In this document: positions 8,207-18,110 of the stretch, one piece after another
How positions within the stretch are numbered: position 1 is the first letter of the stretch
Layout of the letters: each line of letters opens with the position of its first letter
Assembly: GCA_029961055.1 (NCBI GenBank)
Contig: JASBVM010000023.1
Coordinates: 124,001-188,000, forward strand
Source of the DNA: Bacillota bacterium
GTDB taxonomy: Bacteria > Bacillota > Sulfobacillia > JAIMAT01
DNA length: 64,000 nucleotides
Direction: 5' to 3'
Position numbers and translations under genes: made by a program
The notes under the pieces: generated by a model
Database searches by the model: none
What the model saw: only the letters and a program-made list of their open reading frames with translations
Told to the model about the DNA's origin: nothing

Positions 8207-9551
8207 CGTCGTCGGTCACCCGTCCCTCGATCCAGCCGGGCACGGCGTCCCGCGCCCAGAGCTCTTCCTCGGTCTCCGGGCGGAGCAGCCAGTCCGCGTG
8301 ACCGTCCGGCCCCAGCGCCAGCACGCCGGGGCGGGGGAAGCGGTTGTAGTTGGAGGCCATGCTCACCTGGTAGGCGCCCGAGGCGGGCAAGGCGAGGACG
8401 TCTCCCGGCTCGAGCCCGGGCAGGCGCGCCTCCTGGACCAGGAAGTCGCCGCTCTCGCAGTACTTCCCCACCACCCGGACCCGCTCGCCGCCCTCCCGGT
8501 CGGCGGCGCCCGCCGCCACCACCGCGTAGCCGGCGCCGTAGAGGGCCGGCCGCGGGTTGTCGCCCATGCCGCCGTCCACCGCGACGTAGGCGGGCAGGCC
8601 GGGGACGCGCTTGATGCTCCCCACCCGGTAGAGGGCGACCATGCTGGGCGCCGCCAGGCTTCGCCCGGGCTCGCAGGTGAGCGCGATCCGGCCGAGCCCC
8701 CGCCGGGCCGCACCCTCCACCGCGTGGGCGCCGATCCGGGCCAGGGTCTCGGGCACGGGCGGCGCGCCCTGCCCGGGCAGGTAGGCGACGCCGAAGCCGC
8801 CGCCCACGTCCAGCCGCCGGATCCGGAAGCCGCTCCGCCGCTGGAGTTCCAGGGCGAGGTCCAGGAGCAGGTCCGTCTCTTCCAGGTAGGGTTGGATCTC
8901 CAGGATCTGCGAGCCGATGTGGGCGTGGAAGCCCTCCAGCTCGAGCCAGGGGTCGGAGGCCGCCTGGAGCGCCGCCTCCAACGCCTGCCCGCTGGCCAGG
9001 TCGAAGCCGAACTTGGAGTCCTGCTGGCCGGTGCGGACGTAGCTGTGCGTGTGCGCCTCGATGCCGGGGGCGACCCGGAGGAGGATGGTGGCGCGGCGCC
9101 CCTTCTGGCGCGCCAGGGCGGCCAGCCGGTCCAGCTCCCAGGCGTTGTCCACCACCACGTGGCCGACGCCGGTCTCCAGCGCCAGGGCCAGCTCGCGGTC
9201 GGACTTGTTGTTGCCGTGGAAGTAGATGCGCGCAGCGTCGAAGCCGCCCGCCAGGGCGGTGCGCAGCTCGCCGGAGGAGACCACGTCCAGCGCCAGCCCT
9301 TCCTGCTGCAGGATGTGGACCAGGCCGACCGAGAGAAAGGCTTTGGCCGCGTACGCCACCTCGCCGCGAAAGGGCGCCCAGGCGGCCCGGAAGGCGCGGC
9401 AGCGGCGGCGGAAGGTGCTCTCCTGGAAGACATAGAGCGGGGTCCCGTACCGGCGGGCGAGATCGACGGCGTCCCGGCCCTCGATCAGGAGGTGGCCGTC
9501 GGCGCCGACGTCCAGGTCGCCCCAGTCGGCCGGAAAGGGCAGACGCGCCAT
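8181..9551 (-). CDS. lysA: Diaminopimelate decarboxylase
   Basis: 456 residues from ATG 9551; a GTG 57 nt upstream would add a poorly conserved extension. PLP-dependent fold III enzyme making lysine from meso-diaminopimelate. The PLP lysine is in EVAYAAKAFLS (K70), with HAHIGSQI, the GGGFG phosphate-binding loop and CESGDFLVQ near the C-terminus contributing the second active-site half. As in B. subtilis, lysA directly follows spoVAF. Lysine synthesis and the diaminopimelate/dipicolinate branch are needed for cortex and spore core. Confidence 0.95.
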   Translation of the reverse strand: MARLPFPADWGDLDVGADGHLLIEGRDAVDLARRYGTPLYVFQESTFRRRCRAFRAAWAPFRGEVAYAAKAFLSVGLVHILQQEGLALDVVSSGELRTALAGGFDAARIYFHGNNKSDRELALALETGVGHVVVDNAWELDRLAALARQKGRRATILLRVAPGIEAHTHSYVRTGQQDSKFGFDLASGQALEAALQAASDPWLELEGFHAHIGSQILEIQPYLEETDLLLDLALELQRRSGFRIRRLDVGGGFGVAYLPGQGAPPVPETLARIGAHAVEGAARRGLGRIALTCEPGRSLAAPSMVALYRVGSIKRVPGLPAYVAVDGGMGDNPRPALYGAGYAVVAAGAADREGGERVRVVGKYCESGDFLVQEARLPGLEPGDVLALPASGAYQVSMASNYNRFPRPGVLALGPDGHADWLLRPETEEELWARDAVPGWIEGRVTDDGDRAATAS

Positions 9552-9623
9552 GAGGTTCGGGTCACTCCCGTCTCGCACGACCGTGGGTAGACGGCGCCAT
9601 GCTAACACGGGTGCCGGGGACGG

Positions 9624-11240
9624 TCAATTTCGCTGCCCGGGAAGCCGCCGCCGGAGCCGGATCTGGGGCAGACGGCGCCCCGCCGGCTGCATCGCCGGCT
9701 GGCGGTCCGGATCGACCGGCTGGAGACGGGCGGGGCGCTGGCGGGTCCGCGGGGCCGGCAGGCGGAGCGCCACGTTCCGGAGGGAGGCCCAGTCCGGCGG
9801 CAGGTAGGGCCAGAGGTAGGGGACGCCGAAGCTGCGGCCCCTGAGGACCCATGCGAACTCCGCCAGCGCGCCGACCGCCAGGCCGTACCAGTCGCCGATC
9901 CAGACCAGGAGGATCAGGAAGATGCGCATCAGCCGGACGGAGTTGCCCAGCTCGGGACTGGGGATGGTGAAGGTGCCCACCGCCGCCACCGTGGCGTAGA
10001 GGATCACCTCCGCGGTGAAGAGCCCCACGGAGACGGCCAACTGGCCGACCAGGACGGCGCCGATGACGCCCAGCGAGGTGGAGAGGGCGTTGGGCGTGTG
10101 GATGAGCGCCAGGCGGATGAACTCCAGGCCCGTCTCGGCGATCAGGAACTGCGCCGCCAGCGGCAGCGACCCCGGCTTCTTCGGGCCGATCCAGTGCAGC
10201 CAGCCGGGCAGGTCGTGGACGTGGGTGGCCAGCAGGATCCAGACGGGGACCAGGCTCCAGGCCACGAGGAGTCCCAGGTAGCGGGCGAAACGGACGGCCA
10301 TGCCCGGCACCGAGGTCTCGTGGAACTCCTCCGGGTGCTGCATCAGCTGCGGCAGCGTGGCCGGGAGGAGCATGGCCACCGGGGAGGTGTCCACCAGGAT
10401 GGCGATCTGCCCCTCCAGGAGCTGGGCGGCGACCACGTCGGGGCGCTCGGTGTGGCGGACGAGGGGAAAGGGGAACCAGGCCTGCTCCCGGGCCTCCAGG
10501 AACTCCTCCACGCTCCGCTCGGCCATGGGCAGCGCGTCGATGCGGACGCCGTTCAAGCGCCGGCGCACCTGGTCGACCAGGTCGGGCTGGGTGATGTCCT
10601 TGATGTAGAGCATGGCCACCTGCGTCTGCGAACGGCGCCCCAGGAAGAAGGTCTCGATGCGCAGGTTCTTGTCCCTGAGCCGTCGCCGGACCAGCGCCGT
10701 GTTCTTGATGATGGTCTCGACGAAACCGTCCTTGGGCCCGCGCAGGACCTTCTCCAGGTCCGGCTCGGAGGGCTGGCGCGCCGGGTACCCGCGGACATCG
10801 ATCAGGATCGCCTGCTCCAGGCCGTCGACGAAGAGGACGGCGCCGCCCGAGAGGATCTCCATCATCACCTGCGCCCAGCTCGACTCGGCCTGCGCCTCCA
10901 TGAAGGGGATGTCCTCCCGGATCAACCGGTCCGCATCCAGCTTCCCGCCCTCGGGAGGCTTGGCCTGGAGGAGCTTGCGCACCGCCTGCTGGAGCGTCGG
11001 CTGGTCGACCAGGCCGTCGATGCCCACGATCAGCGCCTGCCGCCCCGCCACCTCCAGCTCTTCCTTGATGATGTCGAAGCTGCTCCCCAGCTCCCGGTCG
11101 AGGGTGCGGCGGACCGTGGCCAGGGAGGCCGGCACCTTCTCCAGGGCCCAGTCCTTCCCCCGGCCCGCCGTCTCGGTGCTCCCGGAATGGCCCCTCGGGG
11201 CCCCTTGACCCGTCTCGGTCACCTCCCCCGATCGCCGCAT
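9624..11240 (-). CDS. spoVAF: Stage V sporulation protein AF (GerA-family membrane protein)
   Basis: 538 residues from ATG 11240; a GTG at 11255 would add five residues. It belongs to the GerA/SpoVAF family of germinant-receptor A subunits: a soluble N-terminal half with FVDGLEQAILIDVRGYPARQPSEPD features split around residues 130-155, and a hydrophobic C-terminal half with about five transmembrane segments, including the GFV/IGAVLVGQLAVS region. SpoVAF sits in the spore inner membrane and modulates germination in Bacillus. The gene is the last of the spoVA set, immediately before lysA, the same order as in B. subtilis. The final 40 residues are Arg/Pro-rich. Confidence 0.92.
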   Translation of the reverse strand: MRRSGEVTETGQGAPRGHSGSTETAGRGKDWALEKVPASLATVRRTLDRELGSSFDIIKEELEVAGRQALIVGIDGLVDQPTLQQAVRKLLQAKPPEGGKLDADRLIREDIPFMEAQAESSWAQVMMEILSGGAVLFVDGLEQAILIDVRGYPARQPSEPDLEKVLRGPKDGFVETIIKNTALVRRRLRDKNLRIETFFLGRRSQTQVAMLYIKDITQPDLVDQVRRRLNGVRIDALPMAERSVEEFLEAREQAWFPFPLVRHTERPDVVAAQLLEGQIAILVDTSPVAMLLPATLPQLMQHPEEFHETSVPGMAVRFARYLGLLVAWSLVPVWILLATHVHDLPGWLHWIGPKKPGSLPLAAQFLIAETGLEFIRLALIHTPNALSTSLGVIGAVLVGQLAVSVGLFTAEVILYATVAAVGTFTIPSPELGNSVRLMRIFLILLVWIGDWYGLAVGALAEFAWVLRGRSFGVPYLWPYLPPDWASLRNVALRLPAPRTRQRPARLQPVDPDRQPAMQPAGRRLPQIRLRRRLPGQRN

Positions 11241-11333
11241 GGGGCAGTGACGCACCCTGCCGTCATCGCCTGCGGCATGGCGTCGCCCCGGAATCCGCCC
11301 TCCGCGACCCCTCGCGCGCGGCCTCCGGCCGTC

Positions 11334-11684
11334 TCACGCCTTGGGCTGGGCCAGGAGCGCCACCAGATAGCTGAAGGCGATGGCGACGGTGACGCCCACC
11401 GCCGCGGCCTCCAGCCCGCCGCTGAAGATGCCCATCCACCCGTGGCGCGCGATGTCGGCGATGGTGCCCTGCACCAGGACATGGCCGAAGCCGGTCAGCG
11501 GCACCGTCGCGCCCGCCCCCGCCAGACGCACCAGCGGCGCGTACAGGCCGAGGACGCTGGCCACGCCGCCCAGCACCACGAAGCCCACCAGCGTCTGCGC
11601 CGGCGTCATCCGGCCCACGTCCACCACCAGCTGCGCCAGGGCCGACAGGGCGCCGCCCACCAGGAAAGCCCAGAGGAAGGTCAC
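11334..11684 (-). CDS. spoVAE: Stage V sporulation protein AE (SpoVAEb type)
   Basis: 116 residues. I place the start at GTG 11684, which overlaps the spoVAD stop as GTGA and gives MTFLWAFLVGG, the usual SpoVAE N-terminus; a GTG at 11702 would add six residues. Three to four membrane helices, with LTGFGHVLVQG near residues 64-74. The protein is an inner-membrane component of the SpoVA channel that moves calcium dipicolinate into the forespore and out during germination. A separate spoVAEa gene is absent. Confidence 0.93.
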   Translation of the reverse strand: MTFLWAFLVGGALSALAQLVVDVGRMTPAQTLVGFVVLGGVASVLGLYAPLVRLAGAGATVPLTGFGHVLVQGTIADIARHGWMGIFSGGLEAAAVGVTVAIAFSYLVALLAQPKA

Positions 11685-12709
11685 TGCCCACCCACTCCCC
11701 ACTCGATGGAGACCGCGTGCGCCACGCAGGGGATGCTCTCGCCCTGGTGGTAGCTGGTCGGGCTGAAGAGCGCCCCGGTGGAGACCAGCAGGACGCTGCG
11801 CAGGTTGCCCGCCAGCATCTCGCGATAGAGGTAGCCGCTGGTCACCATCCCCGAGCAGGCGGTGCCCGAGGCGCCCGCCCCCACACCCTGGGCCCGGTCG
11901 TAGAGGAGGACGCCGCAGTCGACCGCCCTCTCGCCCAGGTTGTAGCCCTGGTCGCGGACGAGGTCGGCGGTGAGGGGCAGCCCGTAGCTCCCCAGGTCGC
12001 CGGTGGCGATCAGGTCGTAGTCGTCCGGGCTCCGTCCCGAGTCGCGCAGGTGGTGGACGACCGTGTCGGCCGCGGCCGCGGCCATCGCGCCGCCCAGGTC
12101 GAAGGGGTCCTTCACCCCCATGTCGATCACCCGGCCGACGGTGGCCAGCGTGATGCGCGGCCCCTCCCCCTCCGCCACCAGGAGCGCCGCCGCCGCCCCC
12201 GTCGCCGTCCAGGTGGCGGTGGCCGGGCGCTGGTAGCCGAACTCCACCGGGTAGCGGAACTGGCGTTCGGCTGCCTCGTGGTGGCTGGAGACCGCCACGC
12301 CCACCCGGCGCGCGTACCCTCCGTCCACCAGGAGCGCCCCCACGGTCAGCGCCTCCGCCCAGGTGGCGCAGGCCCCGAAGAGCCCCAGGAAGGGCCGGTC
12401 CACGGCCCTCGCCGCGAAGGAGGAGGCGCCCAGCTGGTTGATCAGGTCGCCCGCCACCAGGTAGTCCAGGTCCTGGCCCTTCAGGCCCCGCTTCTGGAGC
12501 ATGAGGTCCACCGCCTGGCGGAGGAAGGCCGCCTCGGCGCTCTCCCAGGTGGGGTGCCCGAACAGCTTGTCCTCCACCACGCGGTCGAAGTACCCAGCGA
12601 GCGGTCCCTTCCCCTCGACGGGACCCGCCACCGAGGCGGTGGCCTCGACGGCCACCGGCGTGCGAAAGGCCATGGTGAAGGTTCCCACCCTCCGCTCCGC
12701 CGCCTGCAC
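11681..12709 (-). CDS. spoVAD: Stage V sporulation protein AD (thiolase-like, dipicolinate binding)
   Basis: 342 residues from GTG. Thiolase-fold protein starting RVGTFTMAFRTPVAVEATASV and containing ESAEAAFLRQAVDLML, LVAGDLINQ, and FGACATWAEAL with a cysteine near residue 114 in the thiolase nucleophile region. SpoVAD binds dipicolinic acid in the SpoVA complex. The start codon is 34 nt beyond the spoVAC stop. An internal ATG at codon 13 would cut into the conserved N-terminus, so the GTG is preferred. Confidence 0.95.
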   Translation of the reverse strand: MQAAERRVGTFTMAFRTPVAVEATASVAGPVEGKGPLAGYFDRVVEDKLFGHPTWESAEAAFLRQAVDLMLQKRGLKGQDLDYLVAGDLINQLGASSFAARAVDRPFLGLFGACATWAEALTVGALLVDGGYARRVGVAVSSHHEAAERQFRYPVEFGYQRPATATWTATGAAAALLVAEGEGPRITLATVGRVIDMGVKDPFDLGGAMAAAAADTVVHHLRDSGRSPDDYDLIATGDLGSYGLPLTADLVRDQGYNLGERAVDCGVLLYDRAQGVGAGASGTACSGMVTSGYLYREMLAGNLRSVLLVSTGALFSPTSYHQGESIPCVAHAVSIEWGVGGQ

Positions 12710-12743
12710 GACGCTCTCCCTCCCGACGTCCGGCGGCCGCGGC

Positions 12744-13202
12744 TCAGCGCGGCGCGTAGAGGACGTAGTAGTAGACCCCGGCGAGGACCGACGTGAGGAG
12801 CCCGTAGAGGAGGACCGGGCCCGCCAGCTGGAAGAGACGGCCGCCCACGCCGAAGACCCACCCGTCCCGCTTGAACTCCATGGCCGGCGCCACCATGGCG
12901 TTGGCGAAGCCGGTGACCGGCAGGCTCGCCCCCATCCCGCCGAAGCGGGCCACCCGATCCCAGAGACCGAGACCGGTGAGCACCGCCCCCAGGGCGATCA
13001 TCACCGCCGTGGCCGGCGTGGCCGCCGTCTCGGGCGAGAGCCTCAGCCAGGCGATCATCCCCTGGCGGACGCCCTCGCCCAGCAGGCAGATCAGCCCCCC
13101 CACCACAAAGGCGCGGCCGACGTTGGCCAGGACCGGCCGCGGCGGGGTGTGGCGCCGGTGCGCCTCCTCGAAGCGCAGGCGGTCGATCTTGGTCGCCTCC
13201 AT
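12744..13202 (-). CDS. spoVAC: Stage V sporulation protein AC
   Basis: 152 residues, membrane protein. Recognisable are the RAFVVGGLICLLGEG helix near 30-44, LGAVLTGLGLWDRVARFGGMG near 72-91 and PVTGFANAMVAPAMEFKRDG near 95-113, all typical of SpoVAC. SpoVAC forms a mechanosensitive channel for dipicolinate in the spore inner membrane. It follows the dodecin gene by 3 nt. spoVAA and spoVAB, which precede spoVAC in B. subtilis, are absent. Confidence 0.95.
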   Translation of the reverse strand: MEATKIDRLRFEEAHRRHTPPRPVLANVGRAFVVGGLICLLGEGVRQGMIAWLRLSPETAATPATAVMIALGAVLTGLGLWDRVARFGGMGASLPVTGFANAMVAPAMEFKRDGWVFGVGGRLFQLAGPVLLYGLLTSVLAGVYYYVLYAPR

Positions 13203-13205
13203 GGC

Positions 13206-13427
13206 TCAGGCGCCTCCGCGCCGGTTGGGGTCGACCAGGAAGGCCACCTTGACGTTGGCCTTGAACTCGGTCAGCCGGTTGTTCTGGACGTTGGCGGTGG
13301 CGTTGAGCACCTCGACGCCGGTGATGTGGTCGACGGTCTTGGCGGCTTCGGTGACCGCGTTCTGCACCGCTTCCTGCCAGCTGTTGGGAGACTCGCCGAC
13401 CAGCTCGATGATCTTGACGACGGCCAT
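13206..13427 (-). CDS. Dodecin family protein (flavin-binding)
   Basis: 73 residues from ATG 13427, preceded by a strong GGGAGGTGA ribosome site 6 nt upstream. The sequence MAVVKIIELVGESPNSW with AVQNAVTEAAKTV and the strand VKVAFLVD is the dodecin signature; dodecins form hollow dodecamers that store flavins. It is the first gene after the sigma-G-like promoter and is translationally close to spoVAC. The open frame continues upstream without a stop to GTG 13622, adding 65 residues with a hydrophobic segment; third-position GC in that extension looks coding (see findings). I prefer the short start because of the ribosome site. Confidence 0.88.
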   Translation of the reverse strand: MAVVKIIELVGESPNSWQEAVQNAVTEAAKTVDHITGVEVLNATANVQNNRLTEFKANVKVAFLVDPNRRGGA

Positions 13428-13630
13428 GGCCCTCACCTCCCCTGAGAGCGCGGGCTCCGTCCGGACCAGGACGGCGCCCGCGTGGTCGGGCCGGGTGCGC
13501 GCGGGGAGCAGGGCGTGCCAAGCCAGCGCGGCGAGCACCGCCGTCGCCAGCAGGGTCGCGAGAAGCAGGCCCCGGCCCCGGGGGCCGGCCCGGTTCACCC
13601 TCCGCACCCGCACCCGTTTCACCCAGGCGC

Positions 13631-13661
13631 TAGTATGGCCGGCGCCCCGCGCGCTCTTGCA
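13631..13661 (-). promoter_or_regulatory. Sigma-G/sigma-F-like promoter of the dodecin-spoVA operon
   Basis: On the minus strand, TGCAAG (13656-13661) and CATACTA (13631-13637) are separated by 18 nt. CATACTA matches the forespore sigma-G -10 consensus (CATnnTA) fully; TGCAAG partly matches the -35 (TGnATA). It lies between sigF and the dodecin, just where B. subtilis has its sigma-G-controlled spoVA promoter. Transcription would start near 13624, leaving a leader of about 200 nt before the dodecin ATG. Confidence 0.6.
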
Positions 13662-13688
13662 CGGCCGCCCGGCCTGGCCCGACCCGGG

Positions 13689-14471
13689 TCAAGAGGCCAG
13701 CAGGCGCCGCAGACGCTCCAGGGCGCGCCGCTCCAGGCGCGAGACGTGCACCTGGCTGAGGCCGAGACGCTCGGCCACCTGCTGCTGGGTCATGTCCTGG
13801 AAGAAGCGAAGCTGGAGGAGGATGCGTTCGCGCGGTTCGAGGCGCTCCATCGCCTGGCGGAGCTGGACCGACTGGAGCCACTCGGACTCGGGCGGGTCGC
13901 CGCCCACCAGGGAGGCGAGCGTGCTTCCTTCGGGTTCCCCTTCCTCCAGGGGAGCGTCCAGGGAGCGGACGCCCTCCCGGGCGGCCAGCGCCTCCAGGAG
14001 CCGGTCGCGCTCGACGCCCAGTCGCTCGGCCAGCTCGGTCACGTTCGGGCTCCGCCCCCGGGCCTGGGTCAGCTCCGCCTCCAGGCGGCGGGCCCGTTCC
14101 GCCAGCTCGCGCAGGTCGCGGGAGACGTGGATCGGCGAGGAGGCGGTGCGCAGGTAGGCGCGCAGCTCGCCCAGGATGGTCGGCACCGCGTAGGTGGAGA
14201 AGCGGGTGCCGCGCCCGGGGTCATAGCCGTCGATCGCCTTGAGCAGGCCGACCACGCCCGCCTGGAGGAGGTCCTCCCGCTCCCCACGACCTGCAGGAAG
14301 CCGTTCCACCAGGTGGCGGACCAGGGGCAGGTTCAGCTCCACCAGGCGGTCGCGGGCGGCGCGGTCCCCCCGGCGCCAGCGACGGAAGAGCTCGGCCGCG
14401 TCCCCCTCACCGCCGGGGCCTGAGCGTCCGGGCGCGTCCCCGGAGGGACGCGCCGTCTCGGCGGGGGCCAC
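13689..14471 (-). CDS. sigF: RNA polymerase sporulation sigma factor F
   Basis: 260 residues from GTG. Region 2 contains LVELNLPLVRHLVERLP and the -10-binding stretch GTRFSTYAVPTILGELRAYLR near 90-110. Region 4 has RERILLQLRFFQDMTQQQVAERLGLSQ split across 213-240, ending in SRLERRALERLR. It directs early forespore transcription and is held by SpoIIAB until SpoIIAA releases it. The spoIIAA-spoIIAB-sigF order defines it as sigma F rather than sigma G or B. The N-terminal 25 residues are Gly/Pro-rich and poorly conserved. Confidence 0.95.
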   Translation of the reverse strand: MAPAETARPSGDAPGRSGPGGEGDAAELFRRWRRGDRAARDRLVELNLPLVRHLVERLPAGRGEREDLLQAGVVGLLKAIDGYDPGRGTRFSTYAVPTILGELRAYLRTASSPIHVSRDLRELAERARRLEAELTQARGRSPNVTELAERLGVERDRLLEALAAREGVRSLDAPLEEGEPEGSTLASLVGGDPPESEWLQSVQLRQAMERLEPRERILLQLRFFQDMTQQQVAERLGLSQVHVSRLERRALERLRRLLAS

Positions 14472-14477
14472 GTCGGT

Positions 14478-14972
14478 TCACCCGGCGCCGGCCGAGCCCG
14501 TGCCCGAGCCCGCCACGCCTGCGGCGCCCGCGCCCTCCGCCTGGAGGCGCTTGACCAGCCGGACCCGGGTCCCTTCGCCGGGCCGGGACTCCACCTCCAC
14601 CCCGTCGGCGAAGGATTCCATGAAGGCGAAACCCAGCCCCATCCGCTCGGGCGCCGTGGTGAAGGCGGGCTCGCGGGCGCGGTCCAGGTCCTCGATGCCA
14701 CGCCCCCAGTCGGCCACCTCCACCTCGATCCGATCGGGGAAGAGAAGCCCGCGCACCTGGAGCAGCCGTTCCTCCGGGGCCACGTCGGTGCCCGCGTAGG
14801 CGTGCAGGACCACGTTGGTCACCGCCTCGGAGACCGCCACCTTCAGCTCCTCCACGTCGCTCACCGTGAAGGGGAGCTGGGCGGCGAGGCCGGCCACCAC
14901 CAGGCGGGCCAGGCCCACGTTCTCCGGGAGGGCGGGCATGTCCAGGACGAAGCGGTTGGTCTCACCGGCCAT
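14478..14972 (-). CDS. spoIIAB: Anti-sigma F factor (serine kinase)
   Basis: 164 residues, GHKL-type ATPase/kinase. N-box is VAVSEAVTNVVLHAY near 46-60; the G1 box is VADWGRGIED near 86-95; the glycine-rich ERMGLGFAFMESF segment follows. It binds sigma F in the predivisional cell and phosphorylates SpoIIAA. The final 20 residues are an Ala/Gly-rich tail not found in short homologues. It overlaps spoIIAA by 11 nt and is 6 nt upstream of sigF. Confidence 0.95.
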   Translation of the reverse strand: MAGETNRFVLDMPALPENVGLARLVVAGLAAQLPFTVSDVEELKVAVSEAVTNVVLHAYAGTDVAPEERLLQVRGLLFPDRIEVEVADWGRGIEDLDRAREPAFTTAPERMGLGFAFMESFADGVEVESRPGEGTRVRLVKRLQAEGAGAAGVAGSGTGSAGAG

Positions 14973-15318
14973 CGGCGCGCACCTCGCGGCGCTCCGCCGG
15001 GCGGGGGAGCTCCTCCCAGACGTCCAGCGCCCGCGTCAGACCCGCCAGGTCGAGGATGGAGCGGAGCCGCTCGCCCGGGGCCAGGAGGTGGAGCGCGCCG
15101 CCGCGCTCCCTGAGCGCCCGGTGCCGGCCGAGCAGGGCGCCCAGGCCGCTGGAGTCGATGAAGGTGACGGCCGAGAGGTCGGCCACCACGTCGCAGACTC
15201 CGTAGCGCTCCACCGCCTCCTCCAGGCGCTCCCGGAAGAGCGGCGCCGTGTGCAGGTCCATCTCGCCCTCCAGGTGGAGGATCACCCGGCGGCCGTCGAA
15301 GCTTTCGCGGATCTCCAT
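14962..15318 (-). CDS. spoIIAA: Anti-sigma F factor antagonist
   Basis: 118 residues from ATG 15318, which aligns with the normal start; an upstream frame extension is probably not used. STAS domain with the phosphorylation loop TFIDSSGLG near residues 52-60; the second serine (S57) corresponds to the SpoIIAB target. Dephosphorylated by SpoIIE, it binds SpoIIAB and frees sigma F. The C-terminus extends about 10 residues beyond the usual end and overlaps spoIIAB. Confidence 0.94.
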   Translation of the reverse strand: MEIRESFDGRRVILHLEGEMDLHTAPLFRERLEEAVERYGVCDVVADLSAVTFIDSSGLGALLGRHRALRERGGALHLLAPGERLRSILDLAGLTRALDVWEELPRPAERREVRADGR

Positions 15319-15367
15319 GCGAGTGACGAACGCCCCCTCTCGTCCGCCACCCATTCGTCACGGGAGC

Positions 15368-15415
15368 GGCCCTCTCCTGGCGCGGCGACCGCGCGGGCCG
15401 CCGGCGGAGAGGGCC
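15368..15415 (-). terminator. Long GC-rich inverted repeat between dacF and spoIIAA
   Basis: Perfect 10-bp arms GGCCCTCTCC (15368-15377) and GGAGAGGGCC (15406-15415) enclose a GC-rich 28-nt loop. It lies after the dacF stop and before spoIIAA. There is no U-tract on the minus strand, so it may be a pause site, an mRNA-stabilising hairpin or a weak terminator. Confidence 0.4.
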
Positions 15416-15477
15416 GTTCTTCGACGGGGTTCGCCCGCTTCCGCCCTCCGCCCCCACGGGCACGGCGGCGGGCGGGC

Positions 15478-16665
15478 TCACGGCCAGAGGCGCTGCCAGC
15501 TGGCGACGAAGCTCTGCCAGGCCCCCAGGGCGGGCACGCCCTCGCCGGCCACGAGCGGGACGGTCTCGACGCGGCGGCGCCCCAGGAAGACCTCCAGCCG
15601 CCCCACTTCCTGGCCCTTCCGCACGGGCGCGCGCAGGCGCGGGAGCAGGCGGAGCTCGTGGCGGACCGGCTCCCGCTCCGTCCGGGGCAGGGTCAGCACC
15701 GCGTCGCGGGCGCTGACCGCGGCGACCGACGCCCGGGTGCCGCGATCGACGGCAACCCGGGCCAGCCGCTCGCCCTGGCGCGCCAGGGCCACCGTCCGGA
15801 AGCTGTTGAAGCCGTAGTCCAGGAGCCTGTAGATCTCCTTGTTCCGCTCCTCGGCCGTGGGCGCGCCCATCACCACCGCGATCAGGCGCTGCCCGTTCCG
15901 TTCCGCGGTGGCCACCAGGCAGAAGCCGGCCTCGTGGGTCCAGCCGGTCTTCAGCCCGTCCATCCCGGGGTACTCGATCACGCCCCGGTTGGTGTTGGTC
16001 AGCCAGATCTGGTTCTTCCTCCCCTTCCGCACCCAGTACTCCCACGTCCGCGTGTAACGGGTGACCGACGGGTGGGTCAGGAGGATGTGGCGGGCCAGGA
16101 GCGCCTGGTCGTAGGCCGAGGTGTAGTGCGGCTCCTTCGTGGGGAGCCCGTGGACGTTGGCGTAGCGGGTGTCCCGCATGCCGAGCTGGCGCGCCCGCTG
16201 GTTCATCATGTGGATGAAGTGCTCGTAGGTGCCGCCCACCTTCTCCGCCAGGGCGACGGCGGCGTCGTTGGCCGAGGCGACCGCCACCGCGTAGAGCAGC
16301 TCGTCCACCGGCAGCTGCTCGCCTTCGTACATGTACAGGTTGGAGCCGCCCCAGCTGGCCGCGTAGGCGCTGGCGGTGACCATCTCGCGGGGATGGATCT
16401 GGCCCGACCGGAGGGCGTCCATCACCAGGTCCAGCGTCATCAGCTTGGTGACGCTGGCGGGCGCGCGGCGCTGGTGGGCGTTCTTCTCGTAGAGAAAGAC
16501 GCCGGAGGCGGCGTCCATCAGGACCGCCGACGGCGCCTCGATCCTGGGCGGAACCGGCACCTGCGCCGCCGCGACCCGCCCGACCGGCACCAGCGCGGTC
16601 CCGGCGGTCCAGGCCAGCGTCAGGAGTACCAGGCCCCCTCGCTTCAACCGACCGGCCCGAGGCAC
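15478..16665 (-). CDS. dacF: D-alanyl-D-alanine carboxypeptidase DacF (sporulation PBP)
   Basis: 395 residues with an N-terminal signal peptide (KRGGLVLLTLAWTAGTALV, cleavage near VAAAQ). Penicillin-binding serine peptidase motifs are SVTK (S71, K74), SAN (131-133) and KTG (239-241). The C-terminal beta domain near 300-380 ends in an amphipathic segment typical of PBP5-type enzymes that anchor in the membrane. DacF trims peptide side chains of germ-cell-wall or cortex peptidoglycan in the forespore. Placement directly upstream of spoIIAA matches B. subtilis dacF. Confidence 0.93.
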   Translation of the reverse strand: MPRAGRLKRGGLVLLTLAWTAGTALVPVGRVAAAQVPVPPRIEAPSAVLMDAASGVFLYEKNAHQRRAPASVTKLMTLDLVMDALRSGQIHPREMVTASAYAASWGGSNLYMYEGEQLPVDELLYAVAVASANDAAVALAEKVGGTYEHFIHMMNQRARQLGMRDTRYANVHGLPTKEPHYTSAYDQALLARHILLTHPSVTRYTRTWEYWVRKGRKNQIWLTNTNRGVIEYPGMDGLKTGWTHEAGFCLVATAERNGQRLIAVVMGAPTAEERNKEIYRLLDYGFNSFRTVALARQGERLARVAVDRGTRASVAAVSARDAVLTLPRTEREPVRHELRLLPRLRAPVRKGQEVGRLEVFLGRRRVETVPLVAGEGVPALGAWQSFVASWQRLWP

Positions 16666-16700
16666 GTTCCTTCCCTCCTCGGGCGCTTAGGCTGCCCTCC

Positions 16701-18110
<1,410 letters not shown>

